A stretch of 64,000 bases of DNA from Thermohalobaculum sp039028795 (GTDB lineage Bacteria; Pseudomonadota; Alphaproteobacteria; Rhodobacterales; Rhodobacteraceae). Every line of letters starts with the position of its first letter. Positions within the stretch are counted from its first letter, which is position 1. A program made the position numbers and the translations under genes. Shown piece after piece: positions 43,958 through 52,604 of the stretch. Where the stretch lies: NCBI GenBank assembly GCA_039028795.1, contig JBCCHJ010000018.1:1-64000 (forward strand), read 5' to 3'. The notes below the pieces were generated by a model. The model searched no databases. It was not told the DNA's origin and saw nothing but the letters and a program-made list of their open reading frames with translations.

Positions 43958-45766
43958 CTAACGCTGATTCAGCCAATAGGCCATATGAATCGCAGGTCTG
44001 GTCTGTCTGTATCTTATCTGATCCAGATCTTTGTGATCAGATAGCAAAGAAACCAACGTCTTTCGGTTAACGAATCCGTCCAAATGCTTGGAATTCGCTA
44101 GTCTCATCGCCCAAGGGGCAATGCCATCCCTCTGTACATGGTTAAATTGCCCAGAGCCCGGCAGTGGCGACTTGCGTCGCAGACGCACACCTTCAGGCAG
44201 AATGCCCCGCATGGCCTCTCGCAACAAGATCTTGTCATGCAACCAAGGAAGTGGAGGGACGCGTTCCAGAAAGGTGACCAAGCGAAGATCGAAGAACGGA
44301 AACCGGGTTTTCAATGGCTGGCCACTGAATCCCGGATGGGACCAGGCGAAAATGTTCGACCAGGTTGGCGCAATTGCCATCCCCGCCCGATCCCGCAATT
44401 CGCGCTTCAGCACAGTGTCCCGCAGGCGTTCGACAAGATGGGTTCTACCGGCAAACTCAGCGTCAATCCAATCCGGCAATGTGGCGGTTCTGGCCAGAAC
44501 ATCCGCAGCGGTATTTTTGCGCAGCCATGTTCGAAGACCCGGTCTGGGCAAACGCCCGGTGCGTCGATAAATCCCGAAGAGCCCGCCGATGGCGCTTACG
44601 ATCCGACCACCTTTCAACACCTGGCCAAAAGGATTGTCCGGCGGGAAAAGTGCAGGATCACCGCCAAATCCTGCAAGCAGTACTCGGCTGTTCTGCGAAA
44701 CACGGCTGGCAATTTCAATTTCAGCAACCTGGCTTGGGATGATGTGCGGTTCCGGATACACATGGGACGGGGAATCCGGCGGCTCTGCGCCGATGAAATC
44801 CTCGGCAAAAAGAACGTCCAATGGCACACCGATGTGACCGGCAACCTCTTTCGCTAACCTGCCTTCATCTTCCAGCAATAGCTCGCGATACGTGATGTTG
44901 TAGGCTTGAAGGTCGTTGACGCCGCGCGTGCCCAGCCTTCTGGTGATTGCGGCGATCGACGTTGAATCCAGGCCGCCGCTTAGGTGCGTCGCCGCCTTAT
45001 CAGTGCGTAGCCGGTCAGCGACAGAGTATTCCAGCAGATGTAGGAACTCATCGACATAGTCGTCTTGTGACTTGTGGTGAAGCTTATCGACATCTGTCGC
45101 GTGCTGCCAATATCTGTGCGTCGCGGCGGCATCGCCGGTCCAGGTCAGGAGATGCGCAGGGGGCAGTTTTTGAATGGACGCGAAAACCGTCGATCCCCGG
45201 TCCAGGTTCATCGAAAACAGCAGAAAGTCGCCGATTGCCGTTTCGTTCAGATCTTCTGAGACATCTGGGTGCGCCAGAATACACTGAATATGCGTACTGA
45301 TGATCAGGCCGGCTGGAATTTCTGCGTAGTAAAGCGGCACAATGCCGAAGTGATCGCGGACGCAAAACAGTTTACGGCTTGCACTGTCCCAGATCGCGAA
45401 AGCAAAATCACCCGAGAAATGATCAATACAGCTTTCGCCCCATCTGTGATAGGCGCGCAGGACCAACGCGGTATCGGAGTCGTAGCTGGTCGCGCCATTC
45501 TCTGCCAGGGTCGCGATAACCTCGTCACGGCGATCCAAACGAACATCGCCGACAATGTGGACATCTCCACCCATGGACAGAGGTTGCTGTTCGGATCGGT
45601 CTTCGCGCGTTATTGCCAGCAAGGCATGGCCCAGGCCAGCACCCTCACCGATCCAAGTACCCAGGCGATCCGGACAGTCGCGACCCATCAATTCGGTCAT
45701 CTGCGCAACCAATTGCGCATCGGCTGTGCTGGGTGATCGTCCGAAAAGCCCTACAAATCCGCTCAA
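43958..45766 (-). CDS. Lasso macrolactam cyclase (asparagine-synthetase-like C protein)
   Basis: A 602-aa asparagine-synthetase-B-like protein. The N-terminal glutaminase-type domain begins MSGFVGLFG, lacking the catalytic Cys2 of true glutamine-dependent enzymes, as in lasso cyclases. The ATP-binding PP-loop SGGLDST is at residues 263-269. It would adenylate the Asp side chain and close the isopeptide ring. It starts with TTG 45766, three bases after GAGG, a weak start, and opens the minus-strand operon. The position next to the precursor is the strongest family evidence. Confidence 0.87.
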   Translation of the reverse strand: MSGFVGLFGRSPSTADAQLVAQMTELMGRDCPDRLGTWIGEGAGLGHALLAITREDRSEQQPLSMGGDVHIVGDVRLDRRDEVIATLAENGATSYDSDTALVLRAYHRWGESCIDHFSGDFAFAIWDSASRKLFCVRDHFGIVPLYYAEIPAGLIISTHIQCILAHPDVSEDLNETAIGDFLLFSMNLDRGSTVFASIQKLPPAHLLTWTGDAAATHRYWQHATDVDKLHHKSQDDYVDEFLHLLEYSVADRLRTDKAATHLSGGLDSTSIAAITRRLGTRGVNDLQAYNITYRELLLEDEGRLAKEVAGHIGVPLDVLFAEDFIGAEPPDSPSHVYPEPHIIPSQVAEIEIASRVSQNSRVLLAGFGGDPALFPPDNPFGQVLKGGRIVSAIGGLFGIYRRTGRLPRPGLRTWLRKNTAADVLARTATLPDWIDAEFAGRTHLVERLRDTVLKRELRDRAGMAIAPTWSNIFAWSHPGFSGQPLKTRFPFFDLRLVTFLERVPPLPWLHDKILLREAMRGILPEGVRLRRKSPLPGSGQFNHVQRDGIAPWAMRLANSKHLDGFVNRKTLVSLLSDHKDLDQIRYRQTRPAIHMAYWLNQR

Positions 45767-45899
45767 TTTCCTCGTCCCATCTGACAGTCCGGGGTCGCAT
45801 GGCTGCTAGCGGTAGTCCAGACCTGTAGTTGCTGCGGCTTGCCTGATTTGCAGCACCATCTTAGAAGGCGCCATCGCAACAAACAGGCTGGCCACCGAA
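45767..45899. promoter_or_regulatory. Divergent promoter region between cyclase and RRE genes
   Basis: A 133-bp spacer separates the cyclase (minus) and the PqqD-like RRE gene (plus). Both transcripts must begin here unless the RRE gene has its own nearby promoter. No clear -35/-10 pair or operator could be assigned. Confidence 0.5.
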
Positions 45900-46181
45900 A
45901 TGATCAATCCGGCGGACAAATTCATCCGTTCTGATGCGGTAACGCATGCCGATGTCGAGAACGAGAGCATCTTACTGCACTTTGAGCGGGGCGAGTACTT
46001 TGGTCTCAACGCGGTTGGGCAGACGATCTGGGAGGCGTTGGAGACTCCGCATTCGCTCGATGAAGTTGTCAGCCATGTCATGAATGAGTACGAGGCGGAT
46101 GAAGCGGTTATCAGGGCGGATGTGACCAAGCTTTTTGATGAGCTATGCACAAATGGGATCATCGTCGCGGCTCAGAAATAG
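45900..46181 (+). CDS. PqqD-like RiPP recognition element (lasso B1)
   Basis: A 93-aa PqqD-superfamily protein: LLHFERGEYFGLNAVGQTIWEAL followed by a helical HSLDEVVSHVMNEYEAD and ADVTKLFDELCTNGII. This is the stand-alone RRE form (B1) that binds the precursor leader. It is on the opposite strand from the cyclase and the rest of the cluster. No transglutaminase-like B2 protease follows it; the next gene is hyuB. Confidence 0.87.
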   Translation: MINPADKFIRSDAVTHADVENESILLHFERGEYFGLNAVGQTIWEALETPHSLDEVVSHVMNEYEADEAVIRADVTKLFDELCTNGIIVAAQK

Positions 46182-46252
46182 CGTTGGGTCTCCGTGGGCC
46201 CGTCTACTTCACCGATTGAGGCTGCAAAGTGCTTCACGGGCCGATCGGACGA

Positions 46253-47965
46253 TTACGGCTCTTCCCCCTCTTTGACAGCCGCCTCTACCGCCGAGATTTC
46301 ATCCTCGGTCAGACCATAAAGCTGCTTGGCAGTCTCTGGTGAGATGTAATCCCGCGCCAGATCACGCTTCACATCTTTCTTGTCGCGGTCCGCCGGGTCG
46401 CCGTATCCCGCGCCACCGGGGAAGGCCATTTCGACGACGCGCCCATGCGGGACGAACTGTTTGCCCTTGCCCTTCATCGGAGTGCCATCATCTTGGCCAA
46501 TCCTGGTCGGGGCTCCATTGTGACCGCCTTGGCGGCCACGCGCCGGATGGTGGACCCGGTCGAACATGGCCTGGATGTCGAACTCGTGTCCTTCGCGGGC
46601 ACCGACATTCATGTACTGGCCCAGACCGCCTCGGAATTTTCCGGCGCCACCTGAATCGGGACGCAGTTCCTTGCGCCAGATGATGACAGGGCCGACTTGT
46701 TCGGTGGCTTCGACCGGCATCGTCATCACGCCCGAAGGGAATGCAGTGGCATTCATTCCGTCCAATGTCGGCCGGGCACCGGACCCACCAGAGTTGAACG
46801 TCAGCACTTCGGATCGGCGTGCCTCTGGCGGCGCAGGTGCGTCGGTGCGGGGGCGCAAGCTAACTTGGAAATTGCAGAGGCATCCGGCACCTTCAGAAGG
46901 CACCCTGCCCGGCAGAAGCTGATCAAGCGCCCCATAGACCGTATCTGGGATCATGTGACCTATCACATGCCGCAGCGCGACCGGCGCCGGATGCAATGCG
47001 TTGACGATCGTGTTTTCCGGCGCGGTGATCTCAAACGGCGCCAGCGACGCCGCATTATTGGGAATCTCAGGAGCGATCGCGCATTTGAGGGCGTAGCACG
47101 TATAGGCCTTGGTGTAGACCAAAGGCACATTGATACCCTTTTTGTCGACGCCAGAGGTGCCGGTGAAATCCGCCACCATCCTGTCCTGTTCGATCGACAA
47201 TCTGACTTTCAGGTCAATCGGCTTGTCATAGCCATCGATTGTCAGATGGCCATCGGCCGTGCCATGGGTCAGTTCGTTGATCCGCTCCAATGTCGCACGA
47301 TGGGAATTTTCCAGGATAAAGCTTGCGATACCTTGCAGGTCCTCCAGGCGAAATTCCTCCATCATATCTATCAGTCGGCGATGTCCGACTTCGTTACATG
47401 TGGCAAGCGCATAGACGTCGCCGATAAGGCTGTCGGGCTCGCGTACGTTTCCGCGGATGATCTGGACCAGGGACCTATCCACCTCGCCGCGCTCTGCAAA
47501 CTTCATGACAGGGATGTATAGGCCTTCTTCATAGACTGAGTTAGCATCAGCACCGAAGCCGCGCCCACCGATATCGGTGATGTGCGCCGTGCAGGCGAAG
47601 AACCCGACCAGATAGCCGTTCAAGAAGGACGGCGTGACTACGGTGATATCGTGCAGGTGGCCCGTACCCTCCCACGGATCATTGGTGATGTAGACATCGC
47701 CTTCGAACATGTTCTGTTTGCCAATCCGGCGGATGAAATGGGCCACGGCCTCTGCCATTGCGTTTACGTGACCTGGGGTGCCCGTCACCGCCTGAGCCAG
47801 CATTTGACCTTCGGTGTCATATACACCCGCGGACAAATCGCCGGCCTCGCGCACGGACGTTGAGAAAGCCGTTCGCACCAAGGCCTGGGCCTGTTCTTCA
47901 ACGACGGAAATCATCCGGTTCCACATCACCTGATAGGATACGGTCGATGGTTGATCAGTTGTCAT
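46253..47965 (-). CDS. hyuB: Hydantoinase B/oxoprolinase-type subunit
   Basis: A 570-aa hydantoinase B/oxoprolinase family protein. It begins VMWNRMISVVEEQAQALVRTAFSTSVREAGDLSAGVYD, with GTPGHVNAMAEAV and the NDPWEGTGHLHDITVV segment characteristic of the family; the C-terminal half contains GGAGKFRGGLGQ and FPGGAGYGDPADRD. With HyuA it forms an ATP-dependent amide-ring hydrolase (N-methylhydantoinase or oxoprolinase type). Twelve bases separate it from the hyuA stop. Substrate unknown. Confidence 0.93.
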   Translation of the reverse strand: MTTDQPSTVSYQVMWNRMISVVEEQAQALVRTAFSTSVREAGDLSAGVYDTEGQMLAQAVTGTPGHVNAMAEAVAHFIRRIGKQNMFEGDVYITNDPWEGTGHLHDITVVTPSFLNGYLVGFFACTAHITDIGGRGFGADANSVYEEGLYIPVMKFAERGEVDRSLVQIIRGNVREPDSLIGDVYALATCNEVGHRRLIDMMEEFRLEDLQGIASFILENSHRATLERINELTHGTADGHLTIDGYDKPIDLKVRLSIEQDRMVADFTGTSGVDKKGINVPLVYTKAYTCYALKCAIAPEIPNNAASLAPFEITAPENTIVNALHPAPVALRHVIGHMIPDTVYGALDQLLPGRVPSEGAGCLCNFQVSLRPRTDAPAPPEARRSEVLTFNSGGSGARPTLDGMNATAFPSGVMTMPVEATEQVGPVIIWRKELRPDSGGAGKFRGGLGQYMNVGAREGHEFDIQAMFDRVHHPARGRQGGHNGAPTRIGQDDGTPMKGKGKQFVPHGRVVEMAFPGGAGYGDPADRDKKDVKRDLARDYISPETAKQLYGLTEDEISAVEAAVKEGEEP

Positions 47966-47977
47966 CTCTGGGATCCC

Positions 47978-50056
47978 CTAGCGCTGAACCATAACATCGA
48001 TGCACCCATCCGGCTGGCGAACAGCTCGGCGGCTGGACGGCAGAATGATCGTCGTCTCGTTCTCGGTTATCGCGGCTGGGCCCGCCACAGTATGGCCGGT
48101 GGCCATGGCGGTGCGATCTACAACCATGCCGGGCACCTCGTGTCCGAGGGCAGGGTCAAACAAGCCGCGTTCGCCGATGCTGGCAGCAGCCTGAAAACCC
48201 TGCTCTGCGACGACTGGGCTGACCGCCTGCTGTGGTGTGGTGGCATTCACCGCCCACACCATGATCTCGACATCCATGCCTTCAACCGCCCGTGCGAAAA
48301 GCTTGACATAGTCTTCTTCGAAGAGGCGCTGGAAGGTTGCGGCATCGGGGTTCATGGCCTGTTCTTCGGTCAAGGTCACCGGGATCTCCCAACCCTGCCC
48401 GGAATAGCGCATATACATCTTGTGCTCGGATAGAACCTCGGCGTTCGCATCGCAGGACTGCACGAAACTGGTCGCTTCAGACTTAAGCTCTAACAACAGG
48501 GATGTGATCACATCGGGCTGGAACTCTGACAGGCGCATATAGACCGAGCGGGTTGCCTCGAAACTAAAAGGTGCGCGGAGAAAACCAATCGCCGAGCCGA
48601 CGCCAGCGCCTTCGGGAACCAAGAACCTTTCGACCCCAAGCTTCTCGCACAACCGCCCAGCATGAAGCGGTGCGGCACCGCCGAATGCGATCATCGTGTA
48701 TTCAGCAAGGTCTTCGCCGTTTTCCACCGCATGCACACGGGCGGCGTTTGCCATGTTTTCATCGACCACTTCGGACACGCCAAAGGCCGTCGTCAACGGG
48801 TCCATGCCAAGGTTTTCGCCGATATGGTTGGTAAGCGCAGATTTGGATTGATCCGGGTGCAAGGTGATAGAGCCGCCGGCGAAGTTATCGGGGTCCAGCC
48901 GGCCCAATACCAAATCCGCATCCGTGACGCCGGGACGTTCGCCGCCACGGCCATAGCAGGCCGGGCCAGGCTCTGACCCCGCTGATTCCGGGCCGACCCG
49001 GATCTGGCGCATCGAGTCGACATGGGCCAGCGAGCCGCCACCTGCTCCGATCTCCACCATATCGATCACCGGGATCGAAATCGGCATGCCCGAACCTTTC
49101 TTGAATCGATAGGTTCGGGCCACTTCGAAGACACGGGAGGTCTTGGGCGTCTGGTTCTTGATCAGGCAGATCTTGGCTGTCGTCCCGCCCATGTCGAAGG
49201 ACAGCACTTTGTCGATTCCGTAACGTGCGGCGATGTTCGCGGCAAAGACCGCACCGCCGGCCGGGCCAGATTCGACCAGGCGCACCGGAAAGTCTGCGGC
49301 GCTGTCGATCGAGATGATCCCACCACCCGAATGCATCAGAAAAATCGGGCAGTTGACGCCGACATCGCTGAGCCTGCCTGACAACCGGCCCAGATACGAC
49401 TTCATCAGTGGTTTGATGTAGGCGTTCGCAATCGTTGTGTTGAAGCGTTCGTATTCCCGCATCTGAGGCGAAACTTCTGACGAAAGCGAAACCATCACAT
49501 CGGGAAGGCGTGCAGCCAGCAAATCCCGAACCTGTCGTTCATGCGCGTCGTTCATGTAAGAATGCAGCAAGCCGATCGCGACGCTTTCGAAACCTGCTTC
49601 TTCGATCCGGTCTATCACCGAAGTGACGTCACCCTGGTTCAGCGGACGCAGCACGTTGCCAGTCGCACCCATCCTTTCTTCGACAACATACCGTTGCTGG
49701 CGCGGCAACAAGGGGTCAGGCAGCTTAAGGTTCAGATCGTATTGCTCGAACCGGCTTTCGGTGCGCATTTCGATCACGTCCCGAAAACCTTTGGTCGTGA
49801 TCAGCGCGGTCTTGGCCCCGCAGCGTTCGATCAGCGCATTCGTCGCAAGCGTGGTCCCGTGGATGATCTGCCCGATCGTGCCGGGCGCAGTGCCGCTTTT
49901 GGCGCAGACCTGCTGGATTCCGTCGATAATCGCATCTTCTGGCGCGGAATAGGTCGTCAGAACCTTCGTCGAAAACTGCTGTTCGCCGAATTCGAGAACG
50001 ACATCGGTGAACGTCCCGCCAATATCGACGCCCAAACGGGGAATGCTTTGGTCCAT
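47978..50056 (-). CDS. hyuA: Hydantoinase A/oxoprolinase-type subunit
   Basis: A 692-aa hydantoinase A family protein, with the ATP-binding start RLGVDIGGTFTDVV (residues 8-21), HGTTLATNALIER, SGPAGGAVF, a second phosphate-binding FDMGGTTAKICLI, and GAGGGSLAHVD. ATG 50056 fits the family start; a longer open extension upstream has no homology. It is first in the hyuA-hyuB pair. The XRE-type gene divergent upstream is its likely regulator. Confidence 0.93.
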   Translation of the reverse strand: MDQSIPRLGVDIGGTFTDVVLEFGEQQFSTKVLTTYSAPEDAIIDGIQQVCAKSGTAPGTIGQIIHGTTLATNALIERCGAKTALITTKGFRDVIEMRTESRFEQYDLNLKLPDPLLPRQQRYVVEERMGATGNVLRPLNQGDVTSVIDRIEEAGFESVAIGLLHSYMNDAHERQVRDLLAARLPDVMVSLSSEVSPQMREYERFNTTIANAYIKPLMKSYLGRLSGRLSDVGVNCPIFLMHSGGGIISIDSAADFPVRLVESGPAGGAVFAANIAARYGIDKVLSFDMGGTTAKICLIKNQTPKTSRVFEVARTYRFKKGSGMPISIPVIDMVEIGAGGGSLAHVDSMRQIRVGPESAGSEPGPACYGRGGERPGVTDADLVLGRLDPDNFAGGSITLHPDQSKSALTNHIGENLGMDPLTTAFGVSEVVDENMANAARVHAVENGEDLAEYTMIAFGGAAPLHAGRLCEKLGVERFLVPEGAGVGSAIGFLRAPFSFEATRSVYMRLSEFQPDVITSLLLELKSEATSFVQSCDANAEVLSEHKMYMRYSGQGWEIPVTLTEEQAMNPDAATFQRLFEEDYVKLFARAVEGMDVEIMVWAVNATTPQQAVSPVVAEQGFQAAASIGERGLFDPALGHEVPGMVVDRTAMATGHTVAGPAAITENETTIILPSSRRAVRQPDGCIDVMVQR

Positions 50057-50668
50057 GCCTACCACTCTTGATTTGGATCCATCGCGCCCGGGGTCGATGG
50101 AAAGGGAAACCAGCGCGCCAACATCGCGCACCAATCCGCGAATTGGAATTTTTTTCGAGTGTTTTCGAGATCGATTTTTTCACGACCGCCGCTGACGATC
50201 GTCTTCAGTTGGCCACGCGCGTCTTGTTCCGGCGGCAACTTCGAATGCGCGAGGCCTATGCGCATCCGTGGTGACTTCGCCAGTGATCTTGAGTATTTTC
50301 GCAAACTTGCCAGTATCTGGCAGGCCTCCGTTTGGCCTGCAGCTGGGTGCTTGAAATCTGAGATCAACCGAAACCAGTGCTTGGACTCAATATCTTTCAG
50401 GCTCGGAGCGCGATTGCAGTTCGTCACAGAATCGAATGAAGAGAAGTAATGTTGAGGGATCGCGAAATTAAATACGTCTAGGCAGTTTGATCTGGTGATT
50501 GCGACCCCTCAACTCGGGCTAGGCCTCGCTGTCTCTGAACAGCACTCCCAGTTTGGATTTTGATCCCCCACTGGCACGGCCTAGTAACCTCAGATCACGA
50601 ACATAGGAGCCGTCAATCACATCAAAGAAAAGCGCTTTCAGAAAAGTGATCGAATATTCAACCATCCC
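50057..50668. promoter_or_regulatory. Long divergent spacer upstream of hyuA with inverted repeats
   Basis: A 612-bp spacer between hyuA and the XRE gene. No gene is supported here. Near the middle two inverted repeats overlap: TGCCAG-TAT-CTGGCA (50308-50322) and CAGGCC-N7-GGCCTG (50321-50339). These are reasonable operator candidates for the divergent regulator. The hyuA promoter should lie in this region. Confidence 0.45.
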
Positions 50669-51526
50669 ATGACAAGCTATGAGCCTGGGGTGGAAATTTA
50701 CAGCACGGGGGCCGCAGAACGAATGTGCGCGAAAAACCGAGCGCGCCCGGCGTCGAATCAAGAAATCTTGGCCGATGCGATTCTGGACGAGCTTCAAGAA
50801 CAAGTGCGTCGTTCCGGCCAAAGCATCAGCGCGCTTTCAGAAGCGATCGGCCGCAATCGCGGTTGGCTTGGAAACCACCTGCGCTGCAGAACCGTTCCGA
50901 ACATGGTCGATCTGATCATGATTGCGGATAAGGCGGGATTTGATGTCAAAAAGCTGATCCCCAAGCTCCAAGAGCACGAGGATGCCGCAGACAATTTTGT
51001 CGTCGATGGCGTGCGGGATCTGTTAACGCGGCGCAGCTTTAAACGTCCGGATCCCCACGATGTGTTCCGCTGGCACCTGGAAAACGGAGGCCAATTGAGA
51101 AATCATGAATGGTTCGAGGACTATTACGAACTTTTCGAGATGCCCGACGTCCAGAACATCAAAGTCCGACCGATCTATATGGGCCGGCTGAGTATCGCCG
51201 CAACTGTACTAAACCTGGAATCCGTAAACGGGTTGCTCACTTTTTTTGATCGCCTCAAGGACAAAGAGCTCCGCGAAATCGTTGCAGAACATGCACAGGT
51301 TCTTAAAACGCAGAAAAGCTCGATCGCGACGCGTACTGCTCATTACCATATAACCGCGGGTCACGAAGCCACCATGGAGTATATCAGGATCCTCCTGCCC
51401 GTTCGGGAAGGGAAAAAAGACCTGGTGATGAACTATTCCGTCACGACAGAATTGCGAGAGACCTTCAAACGCACGACGGACATGGAAGTTCTGGATATCT
51501 CGTCGCTGAAATTCTCGATTGCTTAA
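50669..51526 (+). CDS. XRE/Cro-type HTH regulator with C-terminal sensor domain
   Basis: About 285 aa. The N-terminal HTH spans roughly residues 28-90 (ADAILDELQEQVRRSGQSISALSEAIGRNRGWLGNHL, then PNMVDLIMIADKAGFD). The C-terminal ~180 residues include a central segment VRPIYMGRLSIAATVL and an end with VREGKKDLVMNYSVT; I cannot name a family for them, though a PAS-like or effector fold is possible. A later ATG at 50723 is an alternative start. Divergent from hyuAB, which it probably regulates. Confidence 0.7.
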   Translation: MTSYEPGVEIYSTGAAERMCAKNRARPASNQEILADAILDELQEQVRRSGQSISALSEAIGRNRGWLGNHLRCRTVPNMVDLIMIADKAGFDVKKLIPKLQEHEDAADNFVVDGVRDLLTRRSFKRPDPHDVFRWHLENGGQLRNHEWFEDYYELFEMPDVQNIKVRPIYMGRLSIAATVLNLESVNGLLTFFDRLKDKELREIVAEHAQVLKTQKSSIATRTAHYHITAGHEATMEYIRILLPVREGKKDLVMNYSVTTELRETFKRTTDMEVLDISSLKFSIA

Positions 51527-51527
51527 A

Positions 51528-52604
51528 TCACTTCTGAACTGAAACCAGGTGGTTATCCCAGCTTAAATCGTCATTGCGGATCAGGTGGCTCTGGTTCGCC
51601 TCAAGCCGGAGAAACTGCCCGGTGCCGGTTGTGGCACACATGCCAAGCTTGGTCGGTGCAATTCCGCATATATCTGATTTTTTGACGATCTGGCTGGGCC
51701 GGCCCGTCGACACGTCGAATGCGACGGCCAAGTTGCCACGGGGCGCTGTAATCCCGATCGTGGAACCATCACCCGAAAACGACACGCTGCCGGCATATCC
51801 TTGTGTCTGTCTTTGAATGATTTCTTCGGCCGCCAGCAGTTCGGGCTTAGCACCCGGACGCGCCACCCCCAAAAGCGGCGGGACGTCATAGAGGTCACCC
51901 TGCCACTGCATGGCGAAAGCGATCCGACCGGCATCGTCCACCGCCAGATGGCGGATGGAATTCTGATGCAAATCTTCGCCCAGTTCGGCTACATCAAGAA
52001 GCGATCCATCACTTGCGAGGATTGCCAGGTTTGGTCGCATCGTGTCGAGATTGAGCTTTTCGCGGCCGGTATTGGGATGAGTCCGGATACCACCATTTGC
52101 AACGGCAAACCCGTCATCCGGTAACCGAACAATGTCATGCGGGCCGATGCCACCAGATGGTAGCTCACCAATACGCCGATAGCCTTCGGCAACCGACCAT
52201 AAACCGACCCGTCCTTCACCGGTTTCAATCTGGTTCTCTGTTGTCAGCAAAATCTCGCCATCGCGGCTGAACGCGCCGTGGCCATAAAAGTGTCGACCTG
52301 AAGGAGCCGTTAATGCGGCCGTTTGCTGCCCGGTTGCACAATCAAGGATCGCCGCGAATGTTCCGGGACGCCTGGCAAAGGCAACGGCCTCAGGCCGTTC
52401 CGGGTGCGCTGCCGCAGCATGGCCTCGCGCAGGTAAAGCGATTGAGAAAATGTCCCGACCGTCTTCGCCGAGGCCATGAAGCCAAAATGAACCATCCGGA
52501 TGCCGTGCCGCGGCAAGGAACGCTGGAGAGCCAGCAGCGGCCCAGGTTCGCGGCCCATGCACAAGCGCGGCGGCAACGCCTGCGAGGAAACCCCGGCGGC
52601 GCAT
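51528..52604 (-). CDS. DUF1513 protein, Tat-exported
   Basis: A 358-aa DUF1513 family protein with a Tat-type signal (MRRRGFLAGVAAALVHG) and beta-propeller-like repeats (FYGHGAFSRDGEILLTTE, SGGIGPHDIVRLPDDGFAVANGG). Its start overlaps the imelysin stop (TGATG), and it is the last gene of the di-heme/imelysin operon, a recurrent arrangement in iron-regulated loci. Function is unknown; a periplasmic iron-related role is inferred from neighbours. Confidence 0.88.
   Translation of the reverse strand: MRRRGFLAGVAAALVHGPRTWAAAGSPAFLAAARHPDGSFWLHGLGEDGRDIFSIALPARGHAAAAHPERPEAVAFARRPGTFAAILDCATGQQTAALTAPSGRHFYGHGAFSRDGEILLTTENQIETGEGRVGLWSVAEGYRRIGELPSGGIGPHDIVRLPDDGFAVANGGIRTHPNTGREKLNLDTMRPNLAILASDGSLLDVAELGEDLHQNSIRHLAVDDAGRIAFAMQWQGDLYDVPPLLGVARPGAKPELLAAEEIIQRQTQGYAGSVSFSGDGSTIGITAPRGNLAVAFDVSTGRPSQIVKKSDICGIAPTKLGMCATTGTGQFLRLEANQSHLIRNDDLSWDNHLVSVQK

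Noticed and set aside
43887..43976. A longer lasso precursor starting upstream of the MVTEKK methionine
   Set aside because: The extension overlaps the cyclase end and does not fit known leader lengths; the GGAG site supports ATG 43886.
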